NCBI GenBank assembly: GCA_964479375.1
Contig: CAYZKD010000002.1
Location: 4,523 to 68,522, forward strand
Direction of reading: 5' to 3'
Length of the DNA stretch: 64,000 nucleotides
Origin: CAYXTC01 sp964479375
GTDB taxonomy: Bacteria; Patescibacteriota; Minisyncoccia; Minisyncoccales; GWA2-38-27
How positions within the stretch are numbered: the stretch's first letter is position 1; each line of letters opens with the position of its first letter. The position numbers were made by a program, and so were the translations under genes. Shown one piece after another: positions 23,551-32,599 of the stretch. The notes under the pieces were generated by a model that saw only the letters and a list, made by a program, of their open reading frames with translations, was not told where the DNA came from and searched no databases.

Positions 23551-24390
23551 ATGAAAAGATTTTTATTGTTATCTTTGTCTTCTCTGCTATGCTTCGCTCC
23601 CGTTCTCGCATTAAATAAAATAGACATCAACTCGGCTGGCCAAAGCCAACTGACTGGAATAACAGGGATAGGCCCGGTGTTATCTCAAAGAATAACAGGC
23701 GCAAGGCCCTTTTCTTCGGTTGACGATTTGATAAGAGTAAAGGGTATCGGAGAGATAACCCTGCAAAAGATAAAAGAAGAGGGGCTGGCCTATGTCCGAC
23801 CCCAAGGGCAAGACGAAGATATCCCTCCTTTGAAAACTCCCATTATCTATCCGGATGGCATTGTTTTTGACGAAATAATGCCTTCTCCCGAGGGCCCGGA
23901 CAAAGAAGAGGAATGGATTAAACTTTACAATAAAAATAGTTTTGAAGTTAATTTGGCCGACTGGCAGGTCTTAGATAAAATAGGAAATACTAAAAGTTAC
24001 ATAATCCTTAAAGGAGAAATTCCTCCAAAAGGATTCTTTGTCTTTCAAAGAACCGAAACAGGCATAACCCTGAATAATTCAGGCGATATTCTGGAATTAA
24101 AAAACCCGGCGGGGGAAATTGTAGATTCTGTCAGTTACGGCAAAGCGCCTATTGGGGAATCTTTTAAAAAAACAGGGGCTGAGTGGGCCTGGAGCGGGAA
24201 TATAGGCCGGGAAGATAAAGAAAAAACTAGAAAAGAAAAAGGCTCAGTTCTTGCCAAGTCTTCTCTAAAAGCCTCTGCAGAAAACAGCGATGGCTCTTCG
24301 GTTCTGTTCACAGCGTCTTTTTTGGCAATTGTTTGCGCAACCCTGATGCTTTCTCTCAAAATATCGCTGAATAAAAAAGAGCCCCTTTAA
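23551..24390 (+). CDS. Exported protein with ComEA-like HhH and lamin-tail domains
   Basis: 279 residues. A signal peptide (MKRFLLLSLSSLLCFAPVLA) leads into a ComEA-type helix-hairpin-helix domain (about 22-80: KIDINSAGQSQLTGITGIGP, DDLIRVKGIGEITLQKI), a beta-sandwich lamin-tail domain (about 95-200: IVFDEIMPSPEGPDKEEEWI, LYNKNSFEVNLADW, ILKNSGDILEL-like core), a charged linker and a C-terminal membrane span (VLFTASFLAIVCATLMLSL). ComEA proteins bind incoming DNA at the cell surface in transformation; lamin-tail domains often accompany exported nucleases. A surface DNA-binding or DNA-uptake protein is the best guess, perhaps with PilB from the same neighbourhood. Confidence 0.85.
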   Translation: MKRFLLLSLSSLLCFAPVLALNKIDINSAGQSQLTGITGIGPVLSQRITGARPFSSVDDLIRVKGIGEITLQKIKEEGLAYVRPQGQDEDIPPLKTPIIYPDGIVFDEIMPSPEGPDKEEEWIKLYNKNSFEVNLADWQVLDKIGNTKSYIILKGEIPPKGFFVFQRTETGITLNNSGDILELKNPAGEIVDSVSYGKAPIGESFKKTGAEWAWSGNIGREDKEKTRKEKGSVLAKSSLKASAENSDGSSVLFTASFLAIVCATLMLSLKISLNKKEPL

Positions 24391-24400
24391 GAGGCTCTTT
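24376..24400. terminator. Bidirectional terminator between convergent genes
   Basis: AAAGAGCC (24376-24383) pairs with GGCTCTTT (24393-24400); GGTTTTT follows on the plus strand and TTTATT on the minus strand. The plus-strand gene stop lies in the loop. Confidence 0.8.
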
Positions 24401-24408
24401 GGTTTTTG

Positions 24409-25971
24409 CTAATTGCTCTTAAGAACAACTGATTCTTCTTTATCTGTTTCCGTCTCAATCTTGCCGGAAAATTCAAGTTCTGCAACCGACTTGCCTTCAA
24501 GGAGAGAAACCGGAGTCAAAAGACCAACGCCGATTTTGCCCGAAACGACAATCTGGCCGTAATCATTGATATCGTAAGCGGTAAAAAGGAGGGGCGTGTC
24601 AGGAGAAACCAAGGAATTAAGATCTTTGACTTCTCCGTCCTTCCAAACCACAGGAGTTCTTGCCACTATCACTTCTCTGTTTTTATCCCTGTCCTTCCAC
24701 TCAAGCAAGGCATCGCCTACGGCCTGGCCCAAGTTGTTAACGGCCAGAACGTGGGTAGAAACAATCTTTAGGCCTGCCTCCTTGAGCTTTTTGTACTTCT
24801 TTACTAGGAAATGGTAATAGCTTTTCTCGAGAAAATCGCTCGGGGAGAGAACGGGAAGCTGGGAAGTCCGGCCGTCCTGCCACATCCAAGCCCTCCTAAC
24901 AAGAAAGCCCCTGTCTTCTCTCTTTACGCCTTCTATTTCGTAGAATCTAAGGGTGTCGTTTCCTACAACCTGATTTTCGTCGTTAATGTCAATGGGCAGG
25001 CAAAAGTAGCCGGGACCCGTACTGCTCATTGGCGAAGATGAGTTTTCCAAGAGATTGATTCTCTCAACCCTGTTTTCTTCCTTCCACCAGATAAAGCCGC
25101 CATGGAATTGACCCACTGCGTTGCCATGATTATTGATAGCGCTTACCAAAGGATTGTTCCTTAGCCTCACCCCGGACGGAATCTGGCGGATAAGAGAAGT
25201 AAAGTCAATGTGGCGCTTGGCTGCCGGCGAATCCCAGGAAAACACGAAGACGCCCCTCTCGCCGAAAAGCCAACCGCGACTGCTTCTCCTCTCGGGGAAA
25301 AAGCCTTCGCTGACGACCAATCCCTGATTATTAATGGCGGCGGAACGAAAAGGATAAAACATTTTATGTTCTGGAGAAAAACGAAGGACATTAACCAGAC
25401 CATCCCGGCCTCTTTCTCGTCGCAGGAAAGGAGTTTGCCACACTATAGACTTATACTTTTCTCCAATATAGTGGACATTGCCTTCAGTGTCCCAAATTAC
25501 CGGCTGGTACCACTTTGAATGCTTGGGCCATCCGGATTTTTCTTGGAGCAGGGCCTTTTCTGTAAAAGCCTTGCTCCCCCGGAACACATAGCCGACGATT
25601 TGGCCTGAATCGTTGAAGTCTCTTAGGGCAAGAGTCCAGTCCTTAGTCGTTAGTTTGTCAAGAACGGTTGTTTGCCCGTTCTCCCACAGAAAGAGCTTAT
25701 GATCATTATCATCAGAACGAAGTTTGCCGTCCGGTCCTGCGATGAACACTTTCTCGTCTGTCCAAAACCAGACCACCTGGCCCCGGTTGTTAATCTTAAC
25801 CTGGCCTGCGGCGGCGAATATGTCTGAGTCCAAGATATAACCGTCCTGAGGGGTGAGTTTAGTCAAGACATACCGCGCCTCAGAATCTCCTGCCTTGGCG
25901 TTTTCGGCAAAAACGGCGCCAGAAAAAAGCAGAAAGAAAATCATTGTAACAGCCACTGTATTGCGTTTCAT
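24409..25971 (-). CDS. Secreted HAF-like repeat protein
   Basis: 520 residues with a clear signal peptide (MKRNTVAVTMIFFLLFSGAV, cleavage near AFAENA). The rest is built of degenerate beta repeats with cores such as INNRGQVVW, FNDSGQIVGYV, INNQGLVVSEG, INNHGNAVGQF, INDENQVVGND, VNNLGQAVGD and INDYGQIVVSG, each followed by a tryptophan-rich strand (AWMWQDG, PVVWKDGEV). This is the HAF repeat pattern seen in extracellular proteins, probably a beta-propeller-like solenoid. No cysteines of note and no membrane anchor, so it is probably released or held on the surface. Function unknown. It is alone between two terminators. Confidence 0.82.
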   Translation of the reverse strand: MKRNTVAVTMIFFLLFSGAVFAENAKAGDSEARYVLTKLTPQDGYILDSDIFAAAGQVKINNRGQVVWFWTDEKVFIAGPDGKLRSDDNDHKLFLWENGQTTVLDKLTTKDWTLALRDFNDSGQIVGYVFRGSKAFTEKALLQEKSGWPKHSKWYQPVIWDTEGNVHYIGEKYKSIVWQTPFLRRERGRDGLVNVLRFSPEHKMFYPFRSAAINNQGLVVSEGFFPERRSSRGWLFGERGVFVFSWDSPAAKRHIDFTSLIRQIPSGVRLRNNPLVSAINNHGNAVGQFHGGFIWWKEENRVERINLLENSSSPMSSTGPGYFCLPIDINDENQVVGNDTLRFYEIEGVKREDRGFLVRRAWMWQDGRTSQLPVLSPSDFLEKSYYHFLVKKYKKLKEAGLKIVSTHVLAVNNLGQAVGDALLEWKDRDKNREVIVARTPVVWKDGEVKDLNSLVSPDTPLLFTAYDINDYGQIVVSGKIGVGLLTPVSLLEGKSVAELEFSGKIETETDKEESVVLKSN

Positions 25972-26138
25972 TTCAGTTCTCCTTATTCCTTATGGAATTT
26001 TAAAGGTTCAAGAATACTTCTACTTTAAAAATACCACCGGAAAAGGGGGCTGTCAAGAACTTTCTTATACCAAACAGGCATATTTTCTTTTTATTCCCAA
26101 CAAAAAGAAGGGCTAAATATGCTTTTTTAACTTCTGTT

Positions 26139-26170
26139 GCAAAACGCCCGCCTTTTGGCGGGCGCTTTGC
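26139..26170 (-). terminator. Terminator of the giant surface protein gene
   Basis: GCAAAACGCCCGCC and GGCGGGCGCTTTGC pair with one mismatch around TTTT, 10 bp past the stop of the gene at 26180; the minus strand continues TTTTGC. A 170-bp stretch between here and the start of the HAF-like gene holds no gene. Confidence 0.75.
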
Positions 26171-26179
26171 AAATAGTTT

Positions 26180-29100
26180 TTAGCGGTTAAAATCGTAAGA
26201 TGGCGTTATCTCCCGCCACTTGGGAGGCTCTAGGGGCTCCCCTCCCAAATCTATGTCCATTTCCTGAAAACACTCGCGCGCCGGGTTTTCTTTGTCCTGG
26301 GCTTTTAGATTTAAAGTGTATCGATCGTTAGCAGGATAAACGTGATCTGGCGGATTTCTATCGACAGAGTCGTCGCCATCGCCAAAATCCCAAAGAAAGT
26401 CGCATCCGTTTGGACAGTTCTGAGTAGTATTATTAAACCCGATCTTAAGGTCGTAGACATCTTCAATGGTAGTGCAGGGCCCTGTCTGATGATTATAGTT
26501 ACAAGAATACCAAGCGCTCGGTTCACCCCAATCTTCCCCGCTTATCTTTTGGAAAATCCGGTAATCAAACTGTGGCCAAGGCCATTTCTCAAGGGCAAAC
26601 TCTTTTTTTAGGGCCCAAGGACCCCAATCTTTGCCATCTGAAACCCTAACTCGCCAAAGATAGTCTCCATATTCCAGATCAGAATACTCCACGTAGTTAA
26701 AGGGGCTGTCTACCATCCCTTCCTTTTTAATATTCCCATCATCGTCTTCCACCTCGACTTCGTATCCCTGCTGGTTGTCTCCTTCGTCATCATCCTTAAA
26801 TGTCCATGATAGCTTAACCTCCGGTTTTTCCTCACATCCTCCTGTTTGTTGTACGGTAAGATCCTCTGCTTTTGGGGGGGTGTTTTCTGCCTTGATTTCG
26901 CAATCTGTTTTGTCTTCTATGTCTACTGGGCCGTCTTCGTCATTGTCGTGATCGTCATTACAGATAACCACCTCGCATATCTTCTCCCAAGTCTCATGAT
27001 CCGGATCCGTCAATTTTGTTCCCAGCCCTTTCATTAAGAGCCCCGGGTTGATATAGCATTCCTTTTTACAGTCTGGATCCTGGCAGTCGACAAACCCGTC
27101 CTTGTCATTGTCTATGCCGTCGCAACATTTTTTTTCACTCTCTACCCAAAGGGGATCGGGGATAGGGTCTTCATTTTCGCATACTCCAAAGGAGGCTTGA
27201 TTGACAGTATTTTCTTTTTTGTTTCCTTCTTCGCCATCTTTCCCCTTTTCTCCGTTATTGGCGGCAAGATCAATTTTAATAAGGCTTTCGATTGGAGCAT
27301 TATACTCGTAACCGAAAGGTTCTCTTTCACGGCAGGAATCTAATTGGTCCTCTGTGAAGCAGGCAAACTTTTCAACGCATCTTCCTCCAGAGCAGTCCTT
27401 ATCCAAGTCGCAATCGCTGTCTTTATCACACGCTTTCCCCGAACTAGAAACATAATTCCAATCCCAAAAAGGAACAGAGTCAACAGAATTCCGGCAGAAA
27501 TAATTACCATGGGGGAGCGCCAATCCCGGCGTTGTTCCGGCGACTCCTCCGTATTTTCCCTTCCCGCCAGAGAGATACCGACTGCTTACATATTTTTCCG
27601 GCTGTTCCACTTTCACAGAGCCTGCGTCCCCTCCGGCTCCTCCATCGCCGCCCTCCCCGGGTTGGCTAATGTAAAAATCCTGTCCACCAATGCCATAACT
27701 CCCGTCGCCTCCTTCAACGTTGAACCGCTTGGAGCCATAGTCGCCCCATTCAGTGTCTATTTCAACTTCTCCTCCTTTGCCGCCTGTTTTTCCATTTCTG
27801 CCTGCTATCATATCATCTCCCACTCCCGGGGGCTTGGCTTCTGCCGCTTCAAGCAGTTTCCCGTTTCCGACTTTTTCTGCGCCTATTTTATAGTCCGGAT
27901 CCACTAGTGTTTCATTGGAAGTGAATCCTCCTTTGTCTGCCCCGGGAACCATACAGACTGCTTGGGGAACTTTGGGGCGGCAGTTCTCAGGGTCCCAGTC
28001 ATGACATCTAAAGTCCCCTTCTGTCCCATCTTTATAATATTTGATCACGAAGTCCCCGTCGTCCGCTGAAAATGTTGTTTTGAAAGTCAGGGTCTGGCTT
28101 GTATAGCGGCACTGGCTTTTGGCTTTGCTCTCCGCTTCTCCGCATTCCCCCAGACAGGTAGAATAATCAGCACTACCCATAGAGTACTTTTCTTCACAAT
28201 GTAGGGAGCACTTTCTGCCTTGCCTCTCTATATCCTCTAAGCACATCTCCACATTCTTGTAAACATCCATATATTTTTGGGCGTGCGCCCCATTCCCTGC
28301 CTTGGGGTTTTCTTCTTCAAAACTGACGCCAGTGCAGTAATAGGGATAAGGGGGATAAATAACAACATTTGAATTATTAGCATTTCCCCCATAAGAGTAT
28401 ATTTGCGCGCTTTCCACCGGAGTATTCAGGTCTGTGGGCATAGGACTTAGGGTGATATTCCCTGCGTCTCCTCCTTTGCCGGGACCTTCAACGCTTTTTA
28501 TTTCAGGGATTTGATTTGTGTTATTTAGCGAGCCCCACCCTGCCAAGTCACAAGTGCCCATTCGAAATGGAGCAAAGTCAAGCCCTGTCATGTTTGTGTC
28601 CCCGGCAGGGCCTCCCGTTCCTCCATTATTTTTAATGCTATAAGAAGTAAAGCAATGGTATTCTTCTTTGTCTGTATTTAAAATCTTTTGTGCTTTAAAA
28701 GTAATATCGCCTCCTTGACCTCCGTGTCCTCCTCTCTCTCCGTATCCAATCTGGGGAATGACATGACTGGGGTCGTCAAAATCATAACAATACTCGCCCG
28801 CTCCTCCTTTTCCTCCTCTGCCGCCCTTCCCCCCCGCAGAATCGATGCTCAAGGGAGCAGAAGATTCATACCGATAAGGCTGTATCATTTGGGCCGCTAC
28901 TAAAACGTCTCCTCCATTTCCTCCGTCCAGGCCTTCTGCATATCTCGAATACCGGTCTGACTCACCATCTTTGTTAATGCCTGCGTCCGCTCCGTCAATA
29001 TATTCATTGCTCCCATCGCAGAAATCATCAAAATCATCGTTGTTATAGGCGACATAATTATCGTTGTTAGGATTCTTTCTCAGACCGTCGCGGACATACC

Positions 29101-31012
29101 AAGCCTCGTAAGAGTCTTTATCCCAACCCCTTGACATGTCCACAGCGTTAGTTTTGATTGAGAAATCATAGGCCTCTACCCGATAGGCGGATCGTCCCAT
29201 AACGCCGCTTTTAATTTCCACTCTTCCCCCGTTCGGGGCAAAAGGATGTTTCCCGCTATTATAAATATCTTTAAACAAGAGGCATCCTCCTTTTTGGCTC
29301 ATTTCACACCCCTCATCAAGACCACCTGCGGAAACAGGCTCAATCTTAATATTGGCCCCTCCTATATAGTTCCTGCCGGCTACCCCTTCCTCATCCCCGC
29401 TTGTCGAATGAAGAAAGTCGTCAGGCCACTCGTCAACCTCTTCGGGAAATACCTGCTGAAGGTCCTCGGAATAATGGTCATCATATCCGTATCCGTCGGC
29501 CTTAATGGAAGACCGAAGGTATATAAAGCGTCCTTTTATATGTATATCGTAAATATCGATGCCGTCCTTGTCTTTCTGCTGGTGGAATCCATAAGAATGA
29601 ATACTCCCGCGCCCAGAACCACCGTCGCCGATATAAACGAGAGCATCCTCTGCCATTAAGGAAATTTTTCCTGTAAAGCTCTGTCCGCCGTCAAGGTCTT
29701 CGCCGTCAGGCACAGTATCATAAGAGCCTTCGCCCGCTTTTATAGATGCATCATTGTAAATCCCATTTTCTATCCAGATTCCCCTTCCTTCGCTGTCCAT
29801 TTCTCTGGTTACTGTTAAATTAACGTTCCCGCTGTTTCCCACCTGACATATTTTCCTCTTCGGCTTGCCAGGATAGTCCTCAATCTCTTCCACTGTTTCC
29901 GGAAGGCACCCGCTATAGGCGTCAATAGACTCAAAATAGATCCTGTCTTCGGCCGTAATGTCTATGTCAGTTATGCCGTCTGCGGCCTGAAGATAAACTT
30001 GCTTCGCCCTGAAAGATTTTATATCACCATTAACCGTTAAGGACTGGTTGGCGGGCTCGGTTAAGTCATCAGAAAAAAGCCAGCTTCCTTCCCCGTCCTG
30101 AAACCATCCCTTAATAGAATGAAGAGCAATGTCTTCGAAATAGGCATTCTCCGCCTCTACTTTTAATTGCCCCGAGTCCGGATACCCCATGGCATTTATA
30201 GTCCCAACCTGAACTGTTTTAGCAGAAAGATTAATACTCCCCGCCCCTCCTGTCTGGTGCCACCCGGGCTGGGCAAAAATATCGCCGGTAGAGGAAATAT
30301 GATATCCGTCAAAATCCCACCTCCCTCCTTTTATAATGCCTGCCGTAGAAATATTCACAGCATCTCCCGCGGCGACCGGTTCGGGAACGTAAATTTCTTC
30401 AAACACTATCATTTCCTTGTCTGATCCTCCTGTTGTTGTCAAATCCACCTTTTCTTTAACTCCGATCCACCTAGATTTTGCAAAAACGCCGTAAGTGGCT
30501 TTGATTTCCAGCGTTTTTGCTCCGACTTCAAGGTCGGCAAGGGGACAGAACTCAACGCCCCCCTCTTCTTCCCAGTTTGAACACCCTCCAATATTTGTCT
30601 TCCTAAAAGAAACAAAGGAGTATTCAGATCCTTCAACGGTTATGTCAATATCAAGATTTTCATTGTTAATCTTTGCCTTGGGGTCTGGGCTAAAGTACAC
30701 CTTTTTGGTATCCTTTATCTCAAAGAGGTTGTTTGTGACCTTAACCGTATTAAGATCATTGCCCCGAGAATCTTTCAAATCAAAATTTGCGCCGGGTTGG
30801 TTAATAACCCCTTCTATAAAACTTTTCTTTATACATATAGAATGCGCAGCCTCTTCTTGTCCGCATCTAGAGCCTGCGTTTTCTAAAATACATTCGCAAA
30901 TATACTCGTCGGCAGAGGCTGAAGAAGCGAAAAACAAAGAAAAGGTTAAAGCAAAAGCGGACCCCAACAACAATTTAAGAATGTTTTTAAATATATTTTT
31001 AGACATTTCCAT
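26180..31012 (-). CDS. Giant exported Gly-rich surface protein with PKD and MopE-like motifs
   Basis: 1610 residues, the longest gene here. After a signal peptide (about 1-34, ending ASSASADEYI) come beta-rich repeats with many Gly-Gly segments (GGKGGRGGKGG, GGDGGAGGDAGS, GGHGGQGGDITF) typical of right-handed beta-helix adhesins. The last 350 residues hold cysteine/Asp calcium-loop motifs (CCDGIDNDKDGFVDCQDPDC, CNDDHDNDEDG), a fibronectin-III-like domain (KLSWTFKDDDEGDN, GDYLWRVRVSDG) and a PKD domain (CDFLWDFGDGDDSVDRNPPD). No LPXTG or C-terminal span is visible. Probably a cell-surface adhesin that meets a host or partner cell. Promoter not clear. Confidence 0.85.
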   Translation of the reverse strand: MEMSKNIFKNILKLLLGSAFALTFSLFFASSASADEYICECILENAGSRCGQEEAAHSICIKKSFIEGVINQPGANFDLKDSRGNDLNTVKVTNNLFEIKDTKKVYFSPDPKAKINNENLDIDITVEGSEYSFVSFRKTNIGGCSNWEEEGGVEFCPLADLEVGAKTLEIKATYGVFAKSRWIGVKEKVDLTTTGGSDKEMIVFEEIYVPEPVAAGDAVNISTAGIIKGGRWDFDGYHISSTGDIFAQPGWHQTGGAGSINLSAKTVQVGTINAMGYPDSGQLKVEAENAYFEDIALHSIKGWFQDGEGSWLFSDDLTEPANQSLTVNGDIKSFRAKQVYLQAADGITDIDITAEDRIYFESIDAYSGCLPETVEEIEDYPGKPKRKICQVGNSGNVNLTVTREMDSEGRGIWIENGIYNDASIKAGEGSYDTVPDGEDLDGGQSFTGKISLMAEDALVYIGDGGSGRGSIHSYGFHQQKDKDGIDIYDIHIKGRFIYLRSSIKADGYGYDDHYSEDLQQVFPEEVDEWPDDFLHSTSGDEEGVAGRNYIGGANIKIEPVSAGGLDEGCEMSQKGGCLLFKDIYNSGKHPFAPNGGRVEIKSGVMGRSAYRVEAYDFSIKTNAVDMSRGWDKDSYEAWYVRDGLRKNPNNDNYVAYNNDDFDDFCDGSNEYIDGADAGINKDGESDRYSRYAEGLDGGNGGDVLVAAQMIQPYRYESSAPLSIDSAGGKGGRGGKGGAGEYCYDFDDPSHVIPQIGYGERGGHGGQGGDITFKAQKILNTDKEEYHCFTSYSIKNNGGTGGPAGDTNMTGLDFAPFRMGTCDLAGWGSLNNTNQIPEIKSVEGPGKGGDAGNITLSPMPTDLNTPVESAQIYSYGGNANNSNVVIYPPYPYYCTGVSFEEENPKAGNGAHAQKYMDVYKNVEMCLEDIERQGRKCSLHCEEKYSMGSADYSTCLGECGEAESKAKSQCRYTSQTLTFKTTFSADDGDFVIKYYKDGTEGDFRCHDWDPENCRPKVPQAVCMVPGADKGGFTSNETLVDPDYKIGAEKVGNGKLLEAAEAKPPGVGDDMIAGRNGKTGGKGGEVEIDTEWGDYGSKRFNVEGGDGSYGIGGQDFYISQPGEGGDGGAGGDAGSVKVEQPEKYVSSRYLSGGKGKYGGVAGTTPGLALPHGNYFCRNSVDSVPFWDWNYVSSSGKACDKDSDCDLDKDCSGGRCVEKFACFTEDQLDSCREREPFGYEYNAPIESLIKIDLAANNGEKGKDGEEGNKKENTVNQASFGVCENEDPIPDPLWVESEKKCCDGIDNDKDGFVDCQDPDCKKECYINPGLLMKGLGTKLTDPDHETWEKICEVVICNDDHDNDEDGPVDIEDKTDCEIKAENTPPKAEDLTVQQTGGCEEKPEVKLSWTFKDDDEGDNQQGYEVEVEDDDGNIKKEGMVDSPFNYVEYSDLEYGDYLWRVRVSDGKDWGPWALKKEFALEKWPWPQFDYRIFQKISGEDWGEPSAWYSCNYNHQTGPCTTIEDVYDLKIGFNNTTQNCPNGCDFLWDFGDGDDSVDRNPPDHVYPANDRYTLNLKAQDKENPARECFQEMDIDLGGEPLEPPKWREITPSYDFNR

Positions 31013-31109
31013 ATAATTTTAAGTTTTCCGGATAAGCGGAAAAGCCTTATTTTTCTTCTGTTATTTTACCATTGCCAAAAAAAATAGCAAAAGAGTTTTC
31101 CACACAACT

Positions 31110-31138
31110 TAGACAAAGTCTTTTTTTTGGGATAGAAT
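31110..31138 (+). promoter_or_regulatory. Promoter of yebC-ruvC
   Basis: TAGACA (31110-31115) and TAGAAT (31133-31138) are 17 bp apart, 26 bp before the yebC ATG. Confidence 0.55.
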
Positions 31139-31164
31139 TAAAGAGAATTAACTAAACCAAAACT

Positions 31165-31884
31165 ATGAGCGGACATTCTAAATGGGCCACCATAAAACAC
31201 CAAAAAGGGATGGCTGACGCCAAAAAGAGCAAGGTATTCTCCAAGATATCCAGGCAGATTTCAGTTGTGGCAAAAGAAGGAGGCAAAGATCCGGAAACCA
31301 ATTCCAGATTAAGGATGGCCATAGAACAGGCAAAAGAGATAAACATGCCCAAAGACAATATTGAAAAATCCATAAAAAGGGGGGCTGGCGAACTGGAAGG
31401 CCAGAAACTGGACTCTGTAACCTTTGAGGCCTACGGGCCGGGCAAAACCGCCCTTATTATTGAAGGAATAACGGATAATAAAAACAGGGCGCTTGGCGAG
31501 ATAAAAAAGATATTGTCAGAACACAAAAGCAAACTGGCAGACGAGGGCTCTGTCAGGTGGATGTTTGAAAAAAAGGGGGTAATTGTTTTGCCCCCGCAGG
31601 AAAAAGACAAAGATGATTTAGAGTTAGAAGCCATAGACGCAGGAGCGGAGAATACTTATTGGCACAACGATTATCTTGACGTCTATACCGGACCCGAAAA
31701 CCTGGAGGAGACAAAAAGCAATTTGGAAGAAAAGAAAATCAAGATTGACTCCTCCTCCCTGGACTGGGTTCCCAAAGAAATGGTAGATCCCGGAGAAGAA
31801 GAAAGGAGGGCCTGCCAGAATCTGTTCGAGGCACTGGATGAAAGCGAAACGGTCCAGGACATATATTCTAATTTAAAATATTAA
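31165..31884 (+). CDS. yebC: YebC/PmpR/TACO1 family protein
   Basis: 239 residues, typical length. The N-terminus MSGHSKWATIKHQKGMADAK and the segment NMPKDNIEKSIKRGAG are diagnostic. Members were named as transcriptional regulators; more recent work links the family to translation of difficult sequences such as proline stretches. The gene sits directly upstream of ruvC (1 bp gap), a linkage kept in many bacteria. Confidence 0.97.
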   Translation: MSGHSKWATIKHQKGMADAKKSKVFSKISRQISVVAKEGGKDPETNSRLRMAIEQAKEINMPKDNIEKSIKRGAGELEGQKLDSVTFEAYGPGKTALIIEGITDNKNRALGEIKKILSEHKSKLADEGSVRWMFEKKGVIVLPPQEKDKDDLELEAIDAGAENTYWHNDYLDVYTGPENLEETKSNLEEKKIKIDSSSLDWVPKEMVDPGEEERRACQNLFEALDESETVQDIYSNLKY

Positions 31885-31885
31885 T

Positions 31886-32386
31886 ATGGTTATTTTGGGA
31901 ATAGACCCCGGCACTGCCACCCTGGGATACGGAGTTATAAAGAGCCAGGGAAAAAAGATTGAAGCCTTAGACTACGGATGCATTATTACAGACTCCAAAG
32001 AAAAGCCCTGCGACAGATTAAATAAAATAAACAATGATCTTAACTCTGTTATTAAAAAATACAAGCCGGATGTCTTGGCTATAGAAAAATTGTACTTTTT
32101 CAAAAACCTGAAAACGGCAATGCCCGTAAGCCAGGCTAAGGGCGTAGTTCTCTTAACGGCAGCCAAAAAGAAAATCCCTGTTTACGAATTTACTCCTTTG
32201 GAAGTAAAAATGGCCGTCTCGGGGTATGGAAGGGCAGAGAAAAAGCAGGTCCAGAAAATGATCCAGATCATACTCCGCTTGGAAGAAAAGCCCAAAGATA
32301 AAAACAAAAGGGCAGACGACGCCACAGACGCCTTGGGAGTTGCTTTCTGCTATGCTGTTAAAAAAGACAGGAAAATTAAGCCTTAG
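31886..32386 (+). CDS. ruvC: Holliday junction resolvase RuvC
   Basis: 166 residues. RuvC cleaves four-way junctions as a dimer using an RNase H fold. Acidic catalytic residues are visible in LGIDPGTATLGYG (Asp), IEKLYFF (Glu) and the late KRADDATDALGVAFCYA (Asp pair). The Shine-Dalgarno sequence must lie in the yebC end because only one base separates the genes. Immediately after the stop begins the 140-bp repeat with its terminator. Confidence 0.97.
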   Translation: MVILGIDPGTATLGYGVIKSQGKKIEALDYGCIITDSKEKPCDRLNKINNDLNSVIKKYKPDVLAIEKLYFFKNLKTAMPVSQAKGVVLLTAAKKKIPVYEFTPLEVKMAVSGYGRAEKKQVQKMIQIILRLEEKPKDKNKRADDATDALGVAFCYAVKKDRKIKP

Positions 32387-32526
32387 TGTTGTAAATAATC
32401 CAAATGCCGCCTCTAATAGTTAAGCAAGATGTCTCTTAGAAGAGTAGGCCAGAGGCAAGTTAATTGTTAATTACCTGTTTTTAATAATGCGGGAGGCAGT
32501 GTGGGAGGCCCGTCCTCCCACATTTT
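32387..32526 (+). repeat. 140-bp dispersed element, copy 1 (after ruvC)
   Basis: Aligns without gaps to 50421-50560, with about 12 differences in 140 bases. Contents: an outer stem GCCTCT/AGAGGC around a hairpin CTCTT-AG-AAGAG, an AT-rich segment AGTTAATTGTTAATTACC, and the terminator hairpin TGTGGGAGG/CCTCCCACA followed by TTTT. It begins at the ruvC stop codon and lies in the same orientation as that gene. It may be a mobile terminator module or a small RNA gene. Confidence 0.9.
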
Positions 32527-32599
32527 GTTTTTCCGATTGGCAAAGAGAAGATTGAAAGACTCTTTTTCGGAAAAAGTAAAAAATTTAGAAATCTAACTC

